Below are positions 24,621 through 33,888 of a stretch of 64,000 bases of DNA, one piece after another (position 1 is the first letter of the stretch; every line of letters begins with the position of its first letter). Source of the DNA: Pseudomonas putida (lineage in GTDB: Bacteria > Pseudomonadota > Gammaproteobacteria > Pseudomonadales > Pseudomonadaceae). The translations under genes and the position numbers were made by a program. The stretch lies in assembly GCF_001976065.1 (NCBI RefSeq), contig NZ_MNAH01000002.1, positions 679,118 to 743,117 of the forward strand, read 5' to 3'. The notes below the pieces were generated by a model that ran no database searches, was not told where the DNA came from, and saw only the letters and a list, made by a program, of their open reading frames with translations.

Positions 24621-26222
24621 TTACGCCTGCCACCAGCGCTCGATGACGCGCAAGCCGTCGAGTTCGCCGTACGGCGCGGTCTGTCCGCCGTGAGCGACCT
24701 TGTTGGAACGCGCCGCCACCGAGCTGGCGAACAGCGGCACGATCGCCCCGCCGTCATCGCGGCACAGCGCCTGCATTTCGTTGTACATCTCGCGGCGCAG
24801 CGGCTCGTTCATTTCGCCCCGGGCAGCGTTGAGCAGCTGGTTGAAACGCGGGTTGTCCCAATGGGTTTCGTTCCACGCCGCGCCCTTGGCGTAGCCGATG
24901 CTGAACATGCGGTCGGCGGTCAGGCTGCTGTACCAGAACGAGGTGGTGAAGGGTTGCTTCATCCAGACATTGGAGAAAAAGCCGTCGGCGGGCTCGCGCA
25001 CCACGTCGATGTCGATCCCCGCCGCACGCGCCTGCTCCTTGAACAGCACCGAGGCATCCACTGCCCCGGTGTACGCCGCGTCGGAGGCCTGCAGGCGGAC
25101 CTTGAGCGAATCCAGGCCGGCCTGCTTGAGGTGAAAGCGCGCCTTGTCCGGGTCGTAGGTGCGTTGTTCCAGCGCCGTATTGATGAAGCGGCTGCCGGGC
25201 TGGATCGGGTGATCGTTGCCCACCAGGCCATAGCCGTACAGCACCGACGCCAGCAGGGTTTCGCGGTTGATCGCGTGCTTCATCGCCAGGCGCACGTCGT
25301 TGTTCTGGAACACCTGGCTGTCGGTGAGCATCGGGAAGGTGTAGTGCTGGGCGCCCTTGGTTTCCTCGATGACCAGGTTCGGGTTGCGCTTGAGCAGCGC
25401 CACGGTCTTGAGGTCGACCTTGTTGATCACGTCCACTTGCCCGGTGACCAGCGCATTGACCCGTGCCGCGCCATCGGCAATGGCGATCAACTCGGCGCTG
25501 GCGAAGTGAGCGCGCCCTGCTTTCCAGTAGTCCGGGCTGCGTTCCAGGTTCATGCGCACGCCCGGCTCGAAGTCCTTGAGACGATAACCGCCGGTGCCGA
25601 CGCCTGACTGCCAGTCCGGGGTGCCGTCCTTGCTCGGCATGATCACCAGGTGATAATCGGCGACCACATAGGAAAAATCGGCGTTGCCCGAGTGGAGCTC
25701 GAACACCACGCTGTCGCCGCCATTGGCACTGACCTTGGCCACGTCACCCAGCACGGTCTTGGCCGCCGAGGTGGATTTCTCGCCCAGATGATGCTGGATC
25801 GAGGCCACCACGTCGTCGGCGGTGAGGCTCTTGCCGTTGTGGAAGGTCACGCCCTGGCGCAATTTGAAGGTCCAGACACGCGCGTCGGGGGTTGAGGTCC
25901 AGCTTTCGGCCAGCTCAGGGATCGCCGAGCCGTCCACGGCAATTTCAGTCAGGGTGTTATAGACCGCCGAGAAGCCGACGAAGGTAAAGGTATCGCTCCA
26001 CGACCCCGGATCCTTGGAGTCGGTGGTGCTGCCTCCGGCCAGGCCCAGGCGCAGCACGCCACCGGCTTTTGGCGTCGATTCCGCCGCCATGGCGCCTAAT
26101 GGCAGGCCCATGGAAAACGCCCCGGCCAGCGCCGCCGCTGCTGCGCTGTATTTGAGGAAGTCCCGACGCGGGAAGCTGAATTCATGGTTCGCCTGAGTAA
26201 TCTTGTTTTTGTTATCGCTCAT
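24621..26222 (-). CDS. Tat-exported family 5 ABC substrate-binding protein
   Basis: A 533-residue solute-binding protein of the DppA/OppA class. A twin-arginine signal (FPRRDFLKYS, RR at 19-20) is followed by an Ala-rich h-region; mature signatures include LAESWTSTPDARVWTFKLRQGVTFHNGKSLTADDVV (about 108-145). Tat export suggests folding before secretion. Start 26222 is chosen because AGGGG lies just upstream, whereas the longer frame begins with a TTG inside that site. First gene of a five-gene importer operon ending in a quinone reductase. The ligand is not deducible; peptides, opines and glutathione-type compounds are typical for the family. Confidence 0.9.
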   Translation of the reverse strand: MSDNKNKITQANHEFSFPRRDFLKYSAAAAALAGAFSMGLPLGAMAAESTPKAGGVLRLGLAGGSTTDSKDPGSWSDTFTFVGFSAVYNTLTEIAVDGSAIPELAESWTSTPDARVWTFKLRQGVTFHNGKSLTADDVVASIQHHLGEKSTSAAKTVLGDVAKVSANGGDSVVFELHSGNADFSYVVADYHLVIMPSKDGTPDWQSGVGTGGYRLKDFEPGVRMNLERSPDYWKAGRAHFASAELIAIADGAARVNALVTGQVDVINKVDLKTVALLKRNPNLVIEETKGAQHYTFPMLTDSQVFQNNDVRLAMKHAINRETLLASVLYGYGLVGNDHPIQPGSRFINTALEQRTYDPDKARFHLKQAGLDSLKVRLQASDAAYTGAVDASVLFKEQARAAGIDIDVVREPADGFFSNVWMKQPFTTSFWYSSLTADRMFSIGYAKGAAWNETHWDNPRFNQLLNAARGEMNEPLRREMYNEMQALCRDDGGAIVPLFASSVAARSNKVAHGGQTAPYGELDGLRVIERWWQA

Positions 26223-26320
26223 TGCATTGCCCCTGATCAAAAGCTAATGGAATACCGGTTCAAAACCACGCAAGACACCGGGCCAGGGCCCGGTGCGCAC
26301 AACCTTTGAATCGCCAACAG

Positions 26321-27736
26321 TCACACCTGGATCGCCTTCACTTCGACGAACTCATTGAGCCCCTCTTCCCCCCATTCACGTCCGTTGCCCGATTGTTTGT
26401 AGCCGCCGAACGGCACCTGGTAATTGAATGCCGCGCCGTTTACAAAACACTGGCCCGCCCGCAGTTGTCGGCCCAATTGCAGGGCGCGCTCGGCATTGCC
26501 GGCCCAGACGCCGCTGGACAGGCCGAACGGTGAGTCATTGGCCAGCTGGATCGCCTGCGCCTCATCGACATAGGGGATCAGGCACAACACCGGGCCGAAG
26601 ATTTCTTCCTGGGCGATGCGCATGCGGTTGTCGACGTCGGCAAACAGCGTCGGGCTGACGTAATAACCCCGTTCGAACGCCGCGGCCGAATCGCCACCGC
26701 ACAGCAACCGTGCGCCTTCCTGCTGGCCGACCTTGATGTAATCGAGCACGGTGCGGCGCTGCCCGGCCGAACACATGGGCCCGAGGAAACTTTGCGGGTC
26801 GAGGGGGTCGCCCAGCTTCAGGCCCAGGGTTTCGGCCAGCGCCAGTTCCACCGCTTCGGCATAGCGGCTGGCCGGCAGCAGCATGCGGGTCAGCGCCGTG
26901 CAGGTCTGGCCGGAGTTGATCATCACGTCCTGCACGCCATAACGCACCGCAGCGGCCAGGTCGGCGTCCTCGGCGATCAGCAGCGGCGACTTTCCGCCCA
27001 GTTCCAGGCACACGCGCTTGACCGAAGGCGCCGCCGCTTGCGCGACCCGCACCCCGGCGCCGGTGGAACCGGTGAACGACACCATGTCCACGTCCGGGTG
27101 TTTGGCCAACGCTTCGCCGACTTTCGAACCGGGTCCGCTGACCAGGTTGAACACCCCGGCCGGCAGGCCGATGGCCTCGATCATCTGCGCCAGTAAAAAG
27201 GCGTGCAGCGGCGTTTCCTGGCTTGGCTTGACCACCACCGTGCACCCGGCGGCCAGGGCCGGCGCGAGTTTGCCGATCAACTGGTGCAGCGGGTAATTCC
27301 ACGGATTGATGAACGCACAGACGCCCACCGCCTCGCGAATCACCAGCGAGTTGCCGACCTCGCGCACTTCGTCCATCAGGCCGGCGAGTTCGACGTACTG
27401 CTCAAGGCCAATGATCGGCCCGTCCACCTGCACCGAGCGGCACCACTGCACCGGCATCCCCAGTTCAGTGGTGATCACCGCGGCCATTTCATCGGCGCGG
27501 GCGCGCAGTTGTTCGGCCAGTGCGCGGATGTAGCCGGCACGCACGCTCGACGGCGTCCGCGACCACGGGCCAAAGGCCCTGCGGGCAGCGGCCACGGCCT
27601 TGTCGACATCGCGTTCATCGCCCAGCGGCACGCTGCCGGCCACTTCCTCGGTGGCCGGGTTGATCACCTCGGCGATGCCCTGGCCCGATGGGGTTGACCA
27701 GCGTCCATCGATAAACAGTGCCTTGTGGTTAAGCAT
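26321..27736 (-). CDS. Aldehyde dehydrogenase of the aruIH operon (candidate 4-guanidinobutyraldehyde dehydrogenase)
   Basis: A 471-residue NAD(P)-aldehyde dehydrogenase with general base E245 (CLELGGKS), nucleophile C279 (SGQTCTALTR), NPWNYPLHQ and FTGSTGAG motifs. Its start overlaps the end of the transaminase gene by 8 nt, so the two are translationally coupled. AruI-type decarboxylation yields an aldehyde that must be oxidised; in P. aeruginosa that step is assigned to KauB encoded elsewhere, so this in-operon enzyme is a good candidate for 4-guanidinobutyraldehyde here. The substrate is inferred from context only. Confidence 0.88.
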   Translation of the reverse strand: MLNHKALFIDGRWSTPSGQGIAEVINPATEEVAGSVPLGDERDVDKAVAAARRAFGPWSRTPSSVRAGYIRALAEQLRARADEMAAVITTELGMPVQWCRSVQVDGPIIGLEQYVELAGLMDEVREVGNSLVIREAVGVCAFINPWNYPLHQLIGKLAPALAAGCTVVVKPSQETPLHAFLLAQMIEAIGLPAGVFNLVSGPGSKVGEALAKHPDVDMVSFTGSTGAGVRVAQAAAPSVKRVCLELGGKSPLLIAEDADLAAAVRYGVQDVMINSGQTCTALTRMLLPASRYAEAVELALAETLGLKLGDPLDPQSFLGPMCSAGQRRTVLDYIKVGQQEGARLLCGGDSAAAFERGYYVSPTLFADVDNRMRIAQEEIFGPVLCLIPYVDEAQAIQLANDSPFGLSSGVWAGNAERALQLGRQLRAGQCFVNGAAFNYQVPFGGYKQSGNGREWGEEGLNEFVEVKAIQV

Positions 27737-28919
27737 GCGGCTGAGCCTCCATCAGTTCATGGGCACAACGGGCGATGCGCTGGCAGGCATCGCGAAGCGG
27801 TTCAGCGCCAACCACCAGGCCGAGGCGAATGTGCCCGGCCGCACTCGGTCCGAAAGCTTCACCGGCCAGCACCGACACACCGTGGCGATCGAGCAGGCGA
27901 TCGGCGAATGCCTGGGCGCTGAGCCCGGTTTCGCGGATATCGACCATCACGAACATCCCGCCGTCGGGTTTCAGGGCGCGCACGCCGGGACAATCGGCCA
28001 GGCTCTCGCACACCAGGTCGCGGCGCTGGCGATAGGCTTCGCGCATGGCCTCCAGTTCCGGCAGGTTGCTTTGCAGCGCCACCACCGCGGCGTCCTGGAT
28101 GAAGTCCGGGGAGCCGTAGAGCATGCACAGCGCGAGGTTTTCCAGGTGCGCGGTCAGGGACGGCGACGCCACCACCCAACCGACACGCCAACCGGTCATG
28201 GCATGGGATTTCGACAGGCTGTTGAGGGTCGCGGTGCGCTCGGCCATGCCCGGCAGGCTCGCCGGGCTGACGTGCTCGCCCTCGAACAGCAGCTCGCTGT
28301 AGACCTCGTCGGAAATCAGCCACAGGTCATGGGCGATGCACAGTTCCGCCAGGGCATGCCAGGTGCTGCGCGGCAGGCTTGCACCTGACGGGTTGTGCGG
28401 ACTGTTCAGCGCCAGTGCGCGGGTACGCGGGGTGATGCGCGCGGCGACGTCTTCGGGCAGTACCCGAAAACCGTTCTCGGAACGCACCGGCACCGGCACC
28501 ACCTTGGCGCCACATGCGCCGAACACCGCCTCGTAGGTGACGTACATCGGCTCGGCGACTATCACTTCATCGCCCGGATTGAGCACGCACTGGGCCACGC
28601 AGAACAGCGCGCACTGCGCCCCGGCAAGCACCGTGACCTCATCGGCCGAAACGACCTGGCCGCTGCGTTGCTGATGGCGCCGGGCGATGGCTTCGCGCAA
28701 GGCGCGCTTGCCGCGCACCTCGGCGTAATGGGTGTTGCCGGCCAGGAGGCTGTCGATGGCGCCTTGGACGATGGGTTGTGGCGTGTCGAAATCGGGGTCG
28801 CCCACGGACAGCAGCAGGATGTCTTCGCCCTGCTCTCGCATCGCCAGTGCGCGGTAGTGAATATCCCAGGCGGCGGCACCGTCACCGGCGATACGTTGGG
28901 TCAGATCGGAAAAGCGCAT
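27729..28919 (-). CDS. aruH: Arginine:pyruvate transaminase-type PLP aminotransferase
   Basis: A 396-residue fold-type I aminotransferase: VGDPDFDTP near 39, NSPHNPSG (about 172-179), D204-EVY207 for the pyridine ring, Schiff-base K237 in SLSKSHAMTGWRVGW, and a complete C-terminal domain. The neighbour set (AruI-like decarboxylase upstream, acyl-CoA genes, amino-acid permease, AruRS) matches the P. aeruginosa arginine transaminase region, where AruH converts arginine plus pyruvate to 2-ketoarginine and alanine. Gap to aruI is 28 nt. Its central part is clearly similar to the N-terminal domain of the ABC ATPase fusion at 3391-4944. Confidence 0.85.
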   Translation of the reverse strand: MRFSDLTQRIAGDGAAAWDIHYRALAMREQGEDILLLSVGDPDFDTPQPIVQGAIDSLLAGNTHYAEVRGKRALREAIARRHQQRSGQVVSADEVTVLAGAQCALFCVAQCVLNPGDEVIVAEPMYVTYEAVFGACGAKVVPVPVRSENGFRVLPEDVAARITPRTRALALNSPHNPSGASLPRSTWHALAELCIAHDLWLISDEVYSELLFEGEHVSPASLPGMAERTATLNSLSKSHAMTGWRVGWVVASPSLTAHLENLALCMLYGSPDFIQDAAVVALQSNLPELEAMREAYRQRRDLVCESLADCPGVRALKPDGGMFVMVDIRETGLSAQAFADRLLDRHGVSVLAGEAFGPSAAGHIRLGLVVGAEPLRDACQRIARCAHELMEAQPHA

Positions 28920-28947
28920 GGCCCTACTCCCTCTAAAAAGTTGAACC

Positions 28948-30555
28948 TCAGCGAACGCAGGCGTGCTTGAGTTCGATCAGGGTGACGCCGTTGCGCTTGA
29001 AGCCCAGGCGCAGGTCGGTTTGCAGTTCGGCGAGGTTCTGCGGCTGAGTCACGGTGCAACCGAAGGCTCGGCCAAGGGCGGCGAAATCCGGATTGCGCGG
29101 CAGCACGCCGATCGGCTCGATGTCCAGGCCGAGCATGTCGTCACGGATCTGCCCCAGGGCATCGTTGTTCCACAGCAGCACCACCAGGGGGCTGTCCAAT
29201 TCCTCGACCGCGGTGGCCAGTTCCTGCGCGGTGTAGAGGAACCCGCCATCGCCCACCAGCACCAGGCCCGGCCGTTGCGGCGCGCCGAACTTGGCGCCGA
29301 TGCCGGCCGGCAAGCCGTAGCCCAAGGTGCCGTAGCCGGTCGGGTGCAACCAACTGCGGGTGGCGGCGCTGTCGAAGGCGTAGTTGCCGGTGTAGGCCAG
29401 CTGGGTCATGTCGGTGCTGATGAACGCGTTTGGCGGCAGTTCGGCAGCGATGCGATCAAGGATGGCTTGATGGATCGACTGCAAAGCGCCGTGGCTGGCC
29501 TTGACCGCTTCGCGCAATGCGGCGACCGAGGCAACTGCAGCGCTGGCATCGCGTATATCGTTCGGCAGACGCTCCACGATCCCCCTGAGGGTTTGCTGTG
29601 CGTCACCTTGCAGAGCTACCGCACAGGGGTAGAAATCGTTGAATTTGCGCGAATCAATATCCACCCGCAGCAGCTCGGCGTTGAGCGGCAGGCGTTCGCG
29701 CCAGTAGTCGGTGTCGGCCATTTCGGTACCCACTGCCAGCACCACGTCGGCTTCGGCGATCAGGTTCCAGCCCGGTTCTACGCACAGGGATGAACCGGCA
29801 TTGAGCGGCGCCTCGGGTGGCAGCAGCCCCTTGCCGGCGACGCTGGTGAACAGCGGCGCCGCCAGTCGGGTGCTCAGTTCATTGAGTTCTTTCGCCGCAT
29901 TCAATGCGCCACCACCGGCGATGATCATCGGACGTTTTGCGCCGTTGAGCCTGGCCACGGCTTGATCCAGTGCAGCGGCGGATGCAGGACCACGCCCCGG
30001 ACGACGCACCACCTCATTGCTCCAGTCGCGAGCGACCGGCGCCGACAGCACGTCCAGCGGCACCGAAATGTGCACCGGGCGAGGACGCTCGCTGTCGAAC
30101 ACCGCATAGGCGCGGGCAATCAGTTCCGGCAGGTCTTCAGCGGTCAATGCGACGGCAGAGAACGCGGTGATCGGCGCGGTCATGGCGCGCTGGTCCTGGC
30201 ACTCGTGGAGGATGCCCCAGCCCTTGCCGAGGCTGGCCGTCTGGTTGACGCTGGAAATCACCAGCATCGGAATCGAGTCGGCGTAAGCCTGGCCGATACC
30301 GGTGGCGGCGTTGGTCACGCCGGGGCCGGTGATGACGAAGCACACCCCGGGTTTGCCACTGACCCGGGCATAGCCGTCGGCCATGAAACTGGCGCCCTGC
30401 TCATGACGGGTCAGCACGTGGCGGATGCCGCTGCCGGGCAGGCCGCGATACAGCTCAAGGGTGTGCACGCCGGGAATGCCGAACACGGTGTCGACGCCGT
30501 AGTTGGCCAGCAGGCGCACCAGCGCCTGGCCACCGGTCAAGGGTTGGTCTTGCAT
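28948..30555 (-). CDS. aruI: ThDP-dependent 2-ketoarginine decarboxylase type enzyme
   Basis: A 535-residue thiamine-diphosphate enzyme of the acetolactate-synthase fold. The catalytic glutamate is E52 (RHEQGASFMADGYAR); the ThDP/Mg site is GDGGF...WNND (about 432-460). In the arginine transaminase pathway AruI decarboxylates 5-guanidino-2-oxopentanoate to 4-guanidinobutyraldehyde. ATG 30555 has AGGA about 9 nt upstream; an in-frame start at 30573 would overlap the synthetase gene. It sits directly before the transaminase. A generic acetolactate-synthase-like annotation would also fit by fold, but gene order supports AruI. Confidence 0.85.
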   Translation of the reverse strand: MQDQPLTGGQALVRLLANYGVDTVFGIPGVHTLELYRGLPGSGIRHVLTRHEQGASFMADGYARVSGKPGVCFVITGPGVTNAATGIGQAYADSIPMLVISSVNQTASLGKGWGILHECQDQRAMTAPITAFSAVALTAEDLPELIARAYAVFDSERPRPVHISVPLDVLSAPVARDWSNEVVRRPGRGPASAAALDQAVARLNGAKRPMIIAGGGALNAAKELNELSTRLAAPLFTSVAGKGLLPPEAPLNAGSSLCVEPGWNLIAEADVVLAVGTEMADTDYWRERLPLNAELLRVDIDSRKFNDFYPCAVALQGDAQQTLRGIVERLPNDIRDASAAVASVAALREAVKASHGALQSIHQAILDRIAAELPPNAFISTDMTQLAYTGNYAFDSAATRSWLHPTGYGTLGYGLPAGIGAKFGAPQRPGLVLVGDGGFLYTAQELATAVEELDSPLVVLLWNNDALGQIRDDMLGLDIEPIGVLPRNPDFAALGRAFGCTVTQPQNLAELQTDLRLGFKRNGVTLIELKHACVR

Positions 30556-30565
30556 GTTCAGGTCC

Positions 30566-32665
30566 TCACGCATGAGCGATGCGAATCAACGCATCGACCG
30601 CGGTCGTGCCAAGGGCGCCGACCAACAATGGGTTCACATCGAGTTCGAGCAACTGCGCGGCGTTTTCGCAGGCGTAGTCGGCCACGGCGCGGATGGCCGC
30701 CACCAGCGCGTCCAGGTCTGCCACCTCGCGCCCGCGAAAACCTTGCAGCAACGGCGCGCTGCGCAGGCTCAGCACCGCTTGGCGAATCGCGCCGTCGGTG
30801 GTCGGCAGCAACAGGCTGCGGCTGTCCTTGAGCAACTCCACCAGGATCCCGCCCGCGCCAATCACCAGCGCCAGGCCAAAATCGTTTTCGCGCTTGATGC
30901 CGACGATCAGCTCCGCCAGCGGCGGCTTGGCCATCGGCTCCAGCAGCACCTGATCGAATGGCACGCCCGGCGCGTAGGCGGCAATGTTCGCCCGCATATT
31001 GTCCAGGGCAGCGCTCAGTGCGGCGCCGTCCTTGAGGTTCAGGGCCACGGCACCGGCTTCGGTCTTGTGCGGCAACTGTTCGCTCACGGCTTTCAATACC
31101 AGCGGAAAACCCAGTGCTTGGGCTTCCTTGAGCGCGTTATCCGGGCTGCTCAATACTCCATTGGGTGTCGGTAGACCAAACATGCGCAACGCCTGTTTCG
31201 AATCCCATTCATTGAGCAACCGACCTTCGCCTTCCAGCGCCTGCGGGCAGAACGGCACCAGGGCCGATTCGCCCAGCGCGAGCAACGCCTGACGGTTGCG
31301 CTGATAAGCGGCGATGCGGCCCCAGGCAGCCAGGCCATCTTCCACGCCTTGCAATGCCGCCACTCCTTGGGCATGCAAGTGCTCGCGGGCGTGGGCCGGC
31401 AACAACTCCGGGAATGCCGAGGTGACAAAGCCGGTCTTGCCGTGCCGCGCCAGCGCCTTGCAGTACAGGTCCAGCAGCAGGTCGCACTCCTTGCGCTCGC
31501 CGGTAAACTCAGCCGGATAATCCAGTACCAGCATCGCCGCATCGGCTTCGGTGCGCAGCGCGCTGTCGAGCATACGGTTCAAGGCTTCGCCGTCGCCCCA
31601 GATGGCGGTGGTGAAATCCAACGGGTTGACCAGGTTGGCGTAGCTCGGCAGCACCTTGGCCAATTCGCCGACTTGGCCGGCGTCGAGCTTGGGCAGACTC
31701 AAATCATTGCGCTCGGCGTAGTCGGCGATCAGGCCGGCATCGCCGCCCGAACAGGCCAGTGCGATCAGGCTGTTGCCCGCCGGCAGGTTGCCGCAGGCTG
31801 CCGCTTTGAGGGTTTCGACAAAGCTCACCGGGCCGCTGACCCGGATCACCCCGAGGCGATCGAACAGCGCGTCGTACAGCGCATCGGAACCGGACAGTGA
31901 ACTGGTGTGACTGAGGGCCAGTTCGGCACCGATCTGCGACACGCCGGTTTTCAGGGCGATCACTGGAATGCCCTTCTCCAGCGCCTTGTGCGCGGCGCGG
32001 GCGAATCCCGGGACGTTCTTCAGGCCTTCCAGATGCAGGCCGATGGCGGTGACGCGTGGCTCATCGAGCAGCACGTCCATCAGTTCCGCCACGCCCAGTT
32101 GCGCCTGATTGCCGACCGAGGCCATGTAGGCCACCGGCAGCGAGCGGTCGCTCATGGACAGGTTGTAGGCGAAGTTGCCGCTTTGGGTCAGCACCGCGAC
32201 GCCCTTCTCCACCGCTTTGCCACCGTGGGCCACCGGCCACAGCGCGCTGCTGTGCAGGTAGTCGAGCAGGCCGTAGCAGTTGGGGCCGAGCAAGGCCATG
32301 TCGCCCGCCGCTTCCAGCAGTCGCTGTTGCAGAGCCTGGCCTTCGGCGCCGGTTTCGGCGAAACCGGAGGCGTAGCAGATCGCGCCGCCGGTACCGATGG
32401 CGGCGAGTTCGGCCACGCAGGCCAGGGTCAGGTCGCGGTTGGTCGCAATGAACACCGCATCAGGCCCGCACGGCAGGTCGGCAATGTTGCGCACGCAAGG
32501 CACGCCTTCGAGGCTGTCATGCTGCGGGTTGACCAGCCACATCTGGCCTGGGTAGCCGCCCTCGGCGCAGCGCTTGAGGGCGCGGGCCATGCTGCGGCCA
32601 CCGACAAAGGCTACATGCCGGGGCGCGAGCATGCGCTTGAGGTTGTCACGTATCGTCTGGGACAT
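30566..32665 (-). CDS. ADP(NDP)-forming acyl-CoA synthetase, fused alpha-beta type
   Basis: A 699-residue protein: CoA-binding Rossmann domain at the N-terminus (APRHVAFVGGRSMARAL), two succinyl-CoA-ligase-like domains (LLGPNCYGLLDY near 130; LTQSGNFAYNLS near 163) and a C-terminal ATP-grasp domain (SKQALRMFGLPTPNG; GFPLVLKAVSEQLPHKTEAGAVALNL). This class makes an acyl-CoA from an acid, CoA and ATP, releasing ADP. It lies between the acyl-CoA dehydrogenase (18 nt) and aruI (10 nt), so it could activate the carboxylic acid made by the decarboxylase and aldehyde dehydrogenase. Substrate is an inference. Confidence 0.88.
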   Translation of the reverse strand: MSQTIRDNLKRMLAPRHVAFVGGRSMARALKRCAEGGYPGQMWLVNPQHDSLEGVPCVRNIADLPCGPDAVFIATNRDLTLACVAELAAIGTGGAICYASGFAETGAEGQALQQRLLEAAGDMALLGPNCYGLLDYLHSSALWPVAHGGKAVEKGVAVLTQSGNFAYNLSMSDRSLPVAYMASVGNQAQLGVAELMDVLLDEPRVTAIGLHLEGLKNVPGFARAAHKALEKGIPVIALKTGVSQIGAELALSHTSSLSGSDALYDALFDRLGVIRVSGPVSFVETLKAAACGNLPAGNSLIALACSGGDAGLIADYAERNDLSLPKLDAGQVGELAKVLPSYANLVNPLDFTTAIWGDGEALNRMLDSALRTEADAAMLVLDYPAEFTGERKECDLLLDLYCKALARHGKTGFVTSAFPELLPAHAREHLHAQGVAALQGVEDGLAAWGRIAAYQRNRQALLALGESALVPFCPQALEGEGRLLNEWDSKQALRMFGLPTPNGVLSSPDNALKEAQALGFPLVLKAVSEQLPHKTEAGAVALNLKDGAALSAALDNMRANIAAYAPGVPFDQVLLEPMAKPPLAELIVGIKRENDFGLALVIGAGGILVELLKDSRSLLLPTTDGAIRQAVLSLRSAPLLQGFRGREVADLDALVAAIRAVADYACENAAQLLELDVNPLLVGALGTTAVDALIRIAHA

Positions 32666-32683
32666 GGGTATTCTCCGGGGCGA

Positions 32684-33844
32684 TCAGCGCAACAGCGGCC
32701 GCAGCAGTTCGCGGGAAATGATGTGCCGCTGGATTTCCGAGGTGCCTTCCCAGACCCGTTCGATCCGCGCATTGCGCCAAATGCGCTCCACCGGGCTTTC
32801 GTCCATCAGGCCCATGCCACCAAAAATCTGCACCGCCTCGTCGGCCGCGCGACCGAGCACTTCACTGGCGAACAGCTTGGCCATGCCGGCCTCGCCGTCG
32901 GTCATGGTGCCCTGGTCCATTTTCCAGGCGGTGTGCAAAGTCAGCAGTTCGGCGGCGCGGATTTGCGTGGCCATGTCGGCCAGCTTGAACGACACACCCT
33001 GGAAATTGCCGATGGCCTGGCCGAACTGTTTGCGGTCCGCCGCCCACTGCAGCGACACGTCCAGCGCCCGTTGCGCCTGGCCCACGCAATTGGCGGCGAC
33101 CATGACCCGGCCGGCGGTGAGCCAGGCGTTGGCCACGTCCCAACCCTTGCCGACTTCGCCGAGCACTTTATTGGCCGGCACACGGCAGTCGTCGAAGAAC
33201 ATTTCGAAGGTGTGGTAACCGCGGTTGCTCACGCACTTGGGACCGCGGCGGATGGTCATGCCCGGGGTGTTGCGGTCGACCAGGAACGAGGTCACGGCGT
33301 TACGCTTTTTACCGTTGTGTTCGTAGGTGTCGGTGACGGCGAAGACGATGGCGAAATCGGCGTGGCCGGCGTGGCTGATGAAGTGCTTGCTGCCGTTCAG
33401 TACGAAGTCGTCGCCCTCGCGCACGGCGCGGGTCTTGATTGCGTTGGCGTCGGAGCCGGCGCCCGGTTCGGTCAGGGCGAAGCAGTCGATTTTCTCGCCC
33501 TGGATGCACGGCAACAGGTAGTCGTTGATCTGCTCGCCAGTGCAGGCCATGAGAATTTTCGACGGCCGCGCGACAAACACGTGCAGCGCCCAGGAGACCT
33601 TGGACAGCTCCCGTTCGATCAGGGCCTGGGACAGGTAGTCCAGGCCACCACCGCCCACCTCCTCTGGCATATTGAAGGCGTAGAAACCGGCGGCGATCGC
33701 CTTGCCGCGGATCTGCGCGGCCAGCTCCGGGGAGACTTCGTCGGCGCGGTCGACCTCGGTTTCATAGGGCAGCAGTTCCTTCTCGACGAAGCTGCGTACC
33801 GAGTCCACCAACATTTCTTGTTCTTGGGTCAGTTGGAAATTCAT
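32684..33844 (-). CDS. Acyl-CoA dehydrogenase
   Basis: A 386-residue FAD acyl-CoA dehydrogenase. It shows CFALTEPGAGSDANAIKT (about 123-140, flavin/substrate loop), MVAANCVGQAQRALD and the C-terminal VWEGTSEIQRHIISREL with the Glu in WEG at the usual catalytic-base position. Start 33844 gives the normal family N-terminus (MNFQLTQEQEMLVDSVRSF). It would oxidise the acyl-CoA made by the adjacent ADP-forming synthetase to an enoyl-CoA. The counterpart in P. aeruginosa lies at the same position near aruHI. Confidence 0.92.
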   Translation of the reverse strand: MNFQLTQEQEMLVDSVRSFVEKELLPYETEVDRADEVSPELAAQIRGKAIAAGFYAFNMPEEVGGGGLDYLSQALIERELSKVSWALHVFVARPSKILMACTGEQINDYLLPCIQGEKIDCFALTEPGAGSDANAIKTRAVREGDDFVLNGSKHFISHAGHADFAIVFAVTDTYEHNGKKRNAVTSFLVDRNTPGMTIRRGPKCVSNRGYHTFEMFFDDCRVPANKVLGEVGKGWDVANAWLTAGRVMVAANCVGQAQRALDVSLQWAADRKQFGQAIGNFQGVSFKLADMATQIRAAELLTLHTAWKMDQGTMTDGEAGMAKLFASEVLGRAADEAVQIFGGMGLMDESPVERIWRNARIERVWEGTSEIQRHIISRELLRPLLR

Positions 33845-33888
33845 GGGTGCTACCTGTTGTTCGTGTGCAATGAGAGGTGTGCCGAGGA

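Noticed and set aside
28948..30555. Acetolactate synthase for branched-chain amino acids
   Set aside because: No regulatory subunit or ilv genes nearby; gene order with a transaminase and AruRS-type regulators fits AruI better.
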